From positions 1,516,287 through 1,580,286 of the forward strand of contig NC_083578.1 in NCBI RefSeq assembly GCF_027579695.1: a stretch of DNA of 64,000 nt, read 5' to 3'. The translations under genes and the position numbers were made by a program. The notes beneath the pieces are model-generated. The model had not been told where the DNA came from. It saw only the letters and a program-made list of their open reading frames with translations, and did not search any database. Positions 56,170 through 64,000 of the stretch are shown one piece after another. The stretch's first letter is position 1, and every line of letters begins with the position of its first letter. This stretch comes from Neoarius graeffei (Eukaryota > Chordata > Actinopteri > Siluriformes > Ariidae).

Positions 56170-56529
56170 CCTGTAATGTAATATAATGTTATAATATCCT
56201 GGAATCATGATCTCCAACAATCTTCTATTCTGTCAGTGTCTTGTGTAAGTACAACCCTAAGAACCTGATCACTAGCATCAGTCTGGAGCGCAAAAGGTTT
56301 GATGGACTCAGAACAGGAGCTGTGATTAAAGCCTGTTAGTCCTTGAGTGCTCTTGTACATTCCTGTGTCAATGCCCTTTTCTATGTGAGATCTGCAGCTC
56401 TTTCAGAACATCATGAACTTCTGCACATCCTGGATGGACTGGAGTTCAGGGAAGTTCTGCACAGCTTCTACTTTGCCTGGATAGTTTCATGTGCCATCTC
56501 TGGAAACCATGTGGGTCCATGAATTTTTG
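56170..56529. other. Non-coding junction before the second duplicate
   Basis: Nothing assignable seen. Similarity to the window's start begins at 56530; what lies upstream of position 1 is not visible, so this may or may not be the true edge. Confidence 0.5.
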
Positions 56530-57117
56530 TGTTTATTCATGATTCTATTTTAAATTAAACTGAAATTAAATACTGAAAAATGAACAGTTTATGATTTAAA
56601 AATGCTGTAATCAACGTGTTAATGAATAATTGTTTCTTTGTCAAAGTATTTGTAAATGTAATGATGGAGAATATCAATTCTGCTCATTTTGAAGGCGATG
56701 TCTCTGGGATTGGCTTCTGAGGTCTGGATGGAAGTAATGGAGGTCTATAGCCTTTGCTGGATATTTCAATGCCTCGGATGTAATTAGTGCAGAAGTGCCA
56801 TGATACCAGTAGATGATCTCGTGTCACTTGCCACAGCTGTGTAAAGTTGGAATGGTGCTGTTATATGATCTCAGAAAATAACTTTTATGATCTTGAGATT
56901 ACAAAAAAAACGAATAAAAAGTGAAGTTTCCTGTAAGGAGAAATGTGTTTATTTAACATTTATGGAAGGAGTCTCCAGTGTCAGAGGTAAAGCCTTTGGT
57001 AAAGCTCTTCAGGACAGGTCACATGACAAGTTGTGTTTTTTTAAAAAAAAAATCTTATTAATTTCAAGAGAGAAAAAAGTCCAGTTGCCAGTGTTCATAC
57101 AGATCCTGTTAAAAAGT

Positions 57118-57245
57118 TTAACAGGAACATGATGCTTTAATGACGAAGAACATTCCTATAGCTAATCCCAGTATTCCAACAGCAATTCCCACTGCAAACA
57201 CCACCGTCGGAGTTACACTCTGAATTACCACTGGTTCATCTGTGG

Positions 57246-57311
<66 letters not shown>

Positions 57312-58943
57312 TATTGAGTCAGTATTATGAAGTAAAATAAAGTGAAATAAATCCAGTGAAGATGTTTCTCACCCCATGTTCTAGTCTGAGGTGAGTCCAG
57401 AGCTTCATGCTCCACCATGCAGCTGTATTCATCTCCTTCAGTCGGAGAACTCGTCAGGATGGAGAATGAATTAAAGGTTCCGTCTGTGTTCATTGAAAGC
57501 TGGCTGTTGTACACTCCCTCTGTCACTGACTCACCGTTCCTCATCCAGTTAACTTTGATGTGTGGAGGATAGAAATTCTTCATAAAGCAGATGAAGTTAT
57601 TTTCTACTCCAGACTCTATGTTGTGTTTTGGGTAGATGCTCACTTCTGGAGGCTCTGAAAAAAAAAAGCCACGAATTTTAGATAAAGTGTGTAAATATCT
57701 CTGAGTGCATGTTTTTGGAATCACATTTGCATTTTGTATCAAGTTCAGTATAACATTTTATACAGAACTATTTTATCAAAGGGAATAGTTTTTATTCCAT
57801 AAAGTGTCCTGTATGTGTAATAATTCCCCATATTTCACTCCGATGACGTCACTCCCAGTGTTTTCCCGCTGACTAGATGCGTGTTGTCAAAATGATGAAC
57901 CGGTTAAAAATTAAAATTATTTTCATTAACTTGAGTGTTTTTTTGTGGATGTGTCTATGTAATATAAAGAACATTACACTGTAGGGTGAAGATATGAAGT
58001 TTATCTTCTCATGTTGAAAACTATTTTCACTGGTGATATATCCATTCACCACTCAAAGATAAACTTCATATCTTTGTACCACCGTGTAATATCCTCTCCA
58101 TATGCATGCGGCCACAGATGACTGTAAGCTGCAGTATGTCAGCAACAACACCGAGCCCATGGAGAGCTCATCTGCAACTGCTCTGTCATTAGTGATAAAC
58201 TTTGGCTTTGGCTTTCACACAAGACCCAAACAAAAGATTGGCTCAGTGCAAGGTGTGTGGTATCAGAATAAAGGATGTTGGATCACATTTTATCAGCTGA
58301 AAAGGTCAGTCAGCTGGTGATGTGAAAGAGGTGTTAATGCTAGCGCTGATTATCAAAAGTATTAGCTCAACATCAGCTATTTAGCATGCTAATAGATAAA
58401 GGAGTCGTGATCTAGCATCACATGCTTTCCTTGAATTCCTTTGAATACGTACTGCAGTTTTCTCATCTGAGGAATTGTCACTGAGGAGTACTCAGTGACA
58501 ATTAAAGAGCATTACAGCAAACTGATCGAACAATAGCATGTAACGTTAATCTCATTACCTTCGGACTCAGCTGGACTTCCGACCAGTTTTCTCGTTCTCT
58601 TGATGTTCAGAAGACATCTGTCTCTGTTATTAACTGCTGTCACATACAAATCTGGAAGATCCAGTTGGCCGATAAACGGAGGCAATCTGCTGATCTGTTG
58701 CTGGGCCTCAAAATCTTCATACAATATTTCATTCTGATTCAGACTCACGAGGAACTGGGATTCGTTCCCAGAGTCACTGCAGCCAGACAGTGTAGTGAAC
58801 AAGGGCCCGACATCAACTGGAGAAAAAAAATCTGATTAATGATAAAACATTTGTTTATTCTATTCTATTCTGTTCTTCATCTACTTACAGGAAGCATTCA
58901 CTCGCAGAATCGGTAAAAGGACGAGAATCATACAGAGCTTCAT
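57118..58943 (-). CDS. MHC class II alpha chain, intact, copy 2
   Basis: Exons 58889-58943, 58559-58816, 57373-57654 and 57118-57239; 717 bp, 238 aa, same borders and phases as 600-2419. Exons 1-2, which encode the signal peptide and the peptide-binding domain, read the same as copy 1. Exon 3 has one silent change. Exon 4 has two amino-acid changes (IRSV to IQSV, and CTC to CSC at the C-terminus). The TG tract before exon 4 is longer here. Intact promoter-like and splice signals suggest both copies could be expressed. Confidence 0.95.
57247..57306. repeat. (CA)n microsatellite in class II alpha intron 3, copy 2
   Basis: About 60 bp of CA, longer than in copy 1. Confidence 0.95.
57973..58090. 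mobile_element. Short inverted-repeat MITE, copy 2
   Basis: Duplicate of 1449-1566, in intron 2. Confidence 0.6.
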
Positions 58944-59164
58944 CGTGTCACAGTCCACCTTAAAGTAATGCGTTCAACCTGTAGAGTCTCTCTCTCTCTT
59001 TCTCTCTCTCTCTTTCTCTATTACTCAGCAACCCTCCTAATCACATGATATTCAAGGATTCAAGTGAATAGCTTGAAAGAGTAAGAGGGTGTGCATGTAA
59101 AATAAATGTCAACTACAGAGGACACAAGTCTATGGGTTGGTTCTCAGGAGGATAATAAATGTAC

Positions 59165-59210
59165 TACTTCCTTATAAACTACCCAATCACATTCTCTGTG
59201 TGACAGGAGG
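59165..59210 (-). promoter_or_regulatory. Putative class II alpha proximal promoter, copy 2
   Basis: Same Y-box and TATA-like pair as upstream of copy 1, without visible change. Confidence 0.45.
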
Positions 59211-59254
59211 CTCCAGTAAGAAAAAAAAACAACTTTTCACTTTCATATTTCACA

Positions 59255-59385
59255 TTCATCTCATCTCATCTCATCTCATCTCATCTCATCTCATCTCATC
59301 TCATCTCATCTCATCTCATTATCTCTAGCCGCTTTATCCTGTTCTACAGGGTCGCAGGCAAGCTGGAGCCTATTTCACTCTCACA
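59255..59385 (-). repeat. SINE 3' fragment with expanded (CATCT)n
   Basis: Counterpart of 2733-2845 with a longer pentamer run (to about 59319). Confidence 0.8.
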
Positions 59386-59435
59386 GAATTAAAATTGATA
59401 AATATGAATTAATTTTTCTTCACAGTATGCACATA

Positions 59436-61045
59436 TAGTGGTGCTTGAAAGTTTGTGAACCCTTTAGAATTTTCTATATTTCTGCATAAATACGACCTAA
59501 AACATCATCAGATTTTCACACAAGTCCTAAAAGTAGATAAAGAGAACCCAGTTAAACAAATGAGACAAAAATATTATACTTGGTCATTTATTTATTGAGG
59601 AAAATGATCCAATATTACATATCTGTGAGTGGCAAAAGTATGTGAACCTCTAGGATTAGCAGTTAATTTGAAGGTGAAATTAGAGTCAGGTGTTTTCAAT
59701 CAATGGGATGACAATCAGGTGTGAGTGGGCACCCTGTTTTATTTAAAGAACAGGGATCTATCAAAGTCTGATCTTCACAACACATGTTTGTGGAAGTGTA
59801 TCATGGCACGAACAAAAGAGATTTCTGAGGACCTCAGAAAAAGCATTGTTGATGCTCATCAGGCTGGAAAAGGTTACAAAACCATCTAGAAAGAGTTTGG
59901 ACTCCACCAATCCACAGTCAGACAGATTGTGTACAAATGGAGGAAATGCAAGACCATTGTTACCCTCCCCAGGAGTGGTCGACCAACAAAGATCACTCCA
60001 AGAGCAAGGTGTGTAATAGTCGGCGAGGTCACCAAGGACCCCAGGGTAACTTCTAAGCAACTGAAGGCCTCTCTCACATTGGCTAATGTTAATGTTCATG
60101 AGTCCACCATCAGGAGAACACTGAACAACAATCATGTGCATGGCAGGGTTGCAAGGAGAAAGCTACTGCTCTCCAAAAAGAACATTGCTGCTCATCTGCA
60201 GTTTGCTAAAGATCACGTGGACAAGCCAGAAGGCTATTGGAAAAATGTTTTGTGGACAGATGAGCCCAAAATAGAACTTTTTGATTTAAATGAGAAGCGT
60301 TATGTTTGTAGAGAGGAAAACACTGCATTCCAGCATAAGAACCTTATCCCACCTGTGAAACATGGTGGTGGTAGTATCATGGTTTGGGACTGTTTTGCTG
60401 CATCTGGGCCAGGACGGCTTGCCACCATTGATGGAACAATGAATTCTGAATTATACCAGCAAATTCCGAAGGAAAATGTCAGGACATCTGTCCATGAACT
60501 GAATCTCAAGAGAAGGTGGATCATGGAACAAGACAACGACCCTAAGCACACAAGTCATTCTACCAAAGAATGGTTAAAGAAGAATAAAGTTAATGTTTTG
60601 GAATGGCCAAGTCAAAGTCCTGACCTTAATCCAATGGAAATGTTGTGGAAGGACCTGAACCGAGCAGTTTATGTGAGGAAACTCACCAACATCCCAGAGT
60701 TGAAGCTATTCTGTACGGAGGAATGGGCTAAAATTCCTCCAAGCCGGTGTGCAGGACTGATCAACAGTTACCGCAAATGTTTAGTTGCAGTTATTGCTGC
60801 ACAAGGGGGTCACACCAGATACTGAAAGCAAAGATTCGCATACTTATGGCACTCACAGTTATGTAATATTGGATCATTTTCCTCAATAAATAAATGACCA
60901 AGTATAATATTTTTGTCTCATTTGTTTAACTGGGTTCTCTTTATCTACTTTTAGGACTTGTGTGAAAATCTGATGATGTTTTAGGTCATATTTATGCAGA
61001 AATATAGAAAATTCTAAAGGGTTCACAAACTTTCAAGCACCACTG
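59436..61045 (+). mobile_element. Tc1-like DNA transposon, copy in duplication 2
   Basis: Same insertion site as 2897-4506. Here the transposase is open from 59929 to 60825 with WTDEPKIELF, EQDNDPKHTS and NPMEMLW, but a TAG near 59887 cuts the N-terminal part. The lesion in copy 1 (near 4031) is absent here, and this stop is absent there. The two differ at about 40 sites by eye. Confidence 0.93.
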
Positions 61046-61131
61046 TACTTTAGTGTTTGTATTACTGTATGAAACGCTAACTCATAGACATGACTGAATG
61101 TTCATCAGGTGATACGAAATGGAAAATAATG

Positions 61132-61215
61132 ATAATCCATCCATCCATTATCTGTAGCTGCTTATCCTGTTCTACAGGGTTGCAGGTGAGCTGGATCCTA
61201 TCCCAGCTGATTATG
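61132..61215 (-). repeat. SINE 3' end fragment, copy 2
   Basis: Counterpart of 4592-4680. Confidence 0.7.
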
Positions 61216-61259
61216 GGTGTGTAGCAGTTCGTAGGGGTGGAGCACAGAAAAGATGGCAG

Positions 61260-61680
61260 GCTTGACTTGACTTGACTGGCTTGTTCAGTCGCTTGTCATC
61301 TCAAGACTGGACGACTGCAACTCGCTCCTCTGCATGCCATCCAATCCTTGCAACTGATCAAGAATGCAGGTGCTAGAATTATTTCCAACCTCCGCATGTT
61401 TCCCATACCACCACACAGCTGCGTTCCCACCACTGGCTTCCTGTAGCTGCCTGCTTCAGAGTTAAAACACTGACGCTTGCCTGTGAAGCAAAATCAGACC
61501 ACGGTCCATCTACCTTCAGGCAATTATTACACCTATATTCCCTTCAAGCCTCGAGCATGGTTCAACTGGACTCGCCATCCATCAAGGTACAAGGAAGACA
61601 CCCATCAAGACTCTCTGGCCTGCACCCAGGTGGTGGACTGAACTTCCTCTTTATTCTTCAGATAAGAGGCTAAATATTTA
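61260..61680 (+). mobile_element. LINE relic, copy 2
   Basis: Counterpart of 4720-5140 with the same broken frames. Confidence 0.5.
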
Positions 61681-62464
61681 AAGCACTTGAGTTCACACTT
61701 CCAGTTATAGTATTTTTAAACACCTTATTGTGTGAATTCCTTCACATTGTACTAATCTCCTGTAACAAGGTTTTAGCTCAATGGTATTCTCAGTCTCTGG
61801 CTGAGTGAACTAGCATGAGAATATGTTCTTTCTATGAAACAGTTCTGTAAGAGGTTCTGCACATCTCCTAAATGCTGCATGGAGACGCAGTGTAAATTGG
61901 TCGCATTATTATGAGAGTCACTCTTGTCTTCTTGGTTTCTAATTCTGTTTCTTCCTTAACAAGTTCCACAAGAATTGATTTCAGGGAGAATACTTACGCA
62001 ATCAAGTTTTGTTTTACTATATTGCTCTCCACCCCACCTCACCCCCTCCACATGCAGCAGTTTATTTCATTTCTCTTAGATTTAAGACATAAAAAATCCC
62101 AGGTTAGTTCATTTCATCTCCCCTGTAACACTCAAAACCGTATTTGGCTTGTCCCAGCGCTAAACCAGCTCCACTCCTCTAAGCTGAAAATAGTATGATC
62201 AGGAGGAAAAAAAACAACAACAGAAATAATAGACTTTTGAGTTTGGAGAGAAAATCATCATTTATTACAATAATTAAGGTATTTTATCCGTGTTCAGACA
62301 TAATTAGTAGATTATATATCGTGATTCATGATCATGTTATATATTAACACACAAGAAAATATTCTGAAATACATTAAAAATCAAAACAAATAAGATTTAG
62401 CCAAGGTTTCATTCTTCATATACTATACAGCCAAAAGTATGTGCCCCCCAACCATCATAACCAT

Positions 62465-62790
62465 ATATGGTTAGAAGAAGACTTTATTTGTCACATGTAC
62501 AGTCAGACACAGTGAAATTCCTCCTCTGCATTTAACCCATCGGAAGCAGTGAACACACACACACACACACACACACACAGAGCAGTGGGCAGCTCTGCTA
62601 CAGCACCCGGGGTTAGAGTTTCCCTGCTCAAGGGCACTTCAGCTAGAGGGAGGGGAAAGTGCTGTTCATTCACACAGCTCCCCTCACATTTTTCCTGCCC
62701 GTCCCACAAATCGAACCAACAACCCTTTGGGCCCAAGGCTGCTTCTCTAACCTTCAGGTCATGGCTACCCCCAAAGTTTGGTTCTTCCTC
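62465..62790 (-). repeat. Type 1 SINE with short (CA)n, copy 2
   Basis: Counterpart of 5926-6290; the CA run is about 30 bp instead of about 70. Confidence 0.75.
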
Positions 62791-64000
62791 AAACTGTTTC
62801 CACAAAGTTTGAAGCCCACAGTTGTATAGAATGTCTCTGTTTGCTGTAACATTACAGTTTCCCTGTATATCTGCACATTTTAATTTTCCCCCAGAAGTTA
62901 GTTTTTAAGTCATTATTCCATTGTATCGTAAGAAGGCATGGCTACACCTGGGAATTAAGTGATTGACAGCCTTGATGATGTGCTGGACCTTGGTATTGGG
63001 AAAGGGGGTGGGTCTATCAGATGGGCAGGTGTACCTGACTTTGATTCTCATTTCTTCTGCGCAGTTCTGGCTCCAAATTTGACAACATGGCAAAGGAATT
63101 TTGGATTCATTTCTATAAAATGGAATATCGTTGGTACAAGCTAATATGAAGCTCTAGCTCTCTTTGGAGGACGGGTTCACCTTTATCTCCAACAGTAGTC
63201 AAAATTTTACACAGACAGCTTAAGAAAAAACCCTTGTCATAGCAAAAAGAATGTTGTCTATTACTGAGAGTAGTTTGTAGTCATAAAGTGCTGGTCTATA
63301 TAGTTTATATGTCAAAAGGTCAGCATGTGATTTTGTGTAAAAGGTCTCAGGATGTGAAGGCATCCAGGCATTATAACATTGTCCCTGGTGGTTAGGAGGG
63401 GTACAATATAAACTTACATTTAAGATTCGAGTTATTTTATTAAAAAAATCACAGCAGTAGGTTATAGGTTTGAAGCTTCTGAACTCGTCTCTGAAACAGT
63501 GCGCTCTGGGAAGACAAAAGCAGATAATAAATGAATTTGGAGTTGAGATTGGAATTAGTTTAAGCATCACAAATGGCTTTGTGTTACGTAACATCTTTGT
63601 GTTACCTAAAGATATCGACTGTGATGTTGGTTCTGCAGGACATTCTGGAAAGAAAGGTAAAGATAAAAACATACAGCATAAACAAAAACGCTGATGTCAC
63701 AACATGAAATCAAGGACAGAGATTCCTGCGAATTCTTAAAAAATGTCCATGTCCAAAATTATTCAACCCCTATTTTGTGCATTTGTTATACTTTATAATC
63801 TCAAATAAACCTTTTTGGTAGGACCACACAGGCTTCCAACACCTCTCTATTCAAATATTAAACTCATTAATGTTCCTTGATTTTCATGCCACGACAGATT
63901 TCTTTTAATCCCATCAAAGATTTTCAAAGGAACTTCATCCAGGGATTGAGATGGTACTTTCCAGGACTGATTCCTGAAGGGAGCTTTGGTTGACTTGGAC

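Larger units (their letters stand above)
56530..64000. repeat. Segmental duplication, copy 2
   Basis: Counterpart of 1-7510, truncated by the window end. Its parts sit in the same order: alpha gene, SINE fragment, Tc1, SINE fragment, LINE relic (61260-61680), type 1 SINE (62465-62790), then non-coding DNA. Confidence 0.95.

Overview
The window is vertebrate nuclear DNA, almost certainly from a teleost fish. It carries split MHC class II genes with canonical GT/AG introns. The repeats are typical of ray-finned fish: Tc1-like transposons, tRNA-derived SINEs, L2-, Rex1/CR1-, RTE- and Penelope-type retroelements, and chromodomain and SCAN-type Ty3/Gypsy elements. No prokaryotic feature is present. 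I cannot fix the species; a catfish-like or other ostariophysan fish is only a weak guess from the repeat mix.

Host genes, all on the minus strand: an intact class II alpha gene (600-2419, four exons, 238 aa); a class II beta gene (9978-11664, 251 aa if the last exon reads through); a broken third alpha gene whose exons 3-4 (25186-25700) and exons 1-2 (40443-40871) are separated by about 14.7 kb of nested transposons; and a second intact alpha gene (57118-58943). One tRNA-Leu(TAA)-like gene lies at 46561-46643. Alpha and beta chains pair to form the peptide-presenting class II heterodimer of antigen-presenting cells.

Layout. 1-7510 is one copy of a segment that returns at 56530-64000 with about 1% difference, so the window spans roughly one 56.5-kb repeat unit. 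The next beta gene would be expected near 66.4-68.2 kb, just outside. 8277-9833 is a non-autonomous DNA transposon with a partner at 43505-44861. 12.6-15.1 kb holds a Tc1 element with a SINE inside it and a perfect palindromic MITE. 15.2-17.6 kb is a probable hAT remnant split by a LINE. 17.8-22.9 kb is a young Ty3/Gypsy chromovirus copy with matching LTRs and target-site duplication. 22.9-24.3 kb is an L2-type LINE. 26.0-33.2 kb is a stack of Gypsy fossils split by a LINE that still has a full 977-codon reading frame. 33.4-39.6 kb holds Tc1-type relics, an RTE LINE and a 1.5-kb solo LTR. 43-45 kb is a three-layer nested insertion. 47.5-50.2 kb holds a second SCAN-type Gypsy fossil and an inverted Penelope copy. 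51.8-53.3 kb is a 37-bp minisatellite.

The host content is a class II array. Everything else is best read as repeats accumulated in an evolving, duplicating immune locus. I found no convincing new multi-gene system. The most notable points are the recent duplication, the chimeric alpha pseudogene, Tc1 copies that differ more than the duplicated DNA around them, and the unassigned 1.4-1.6-kb transposon pair.
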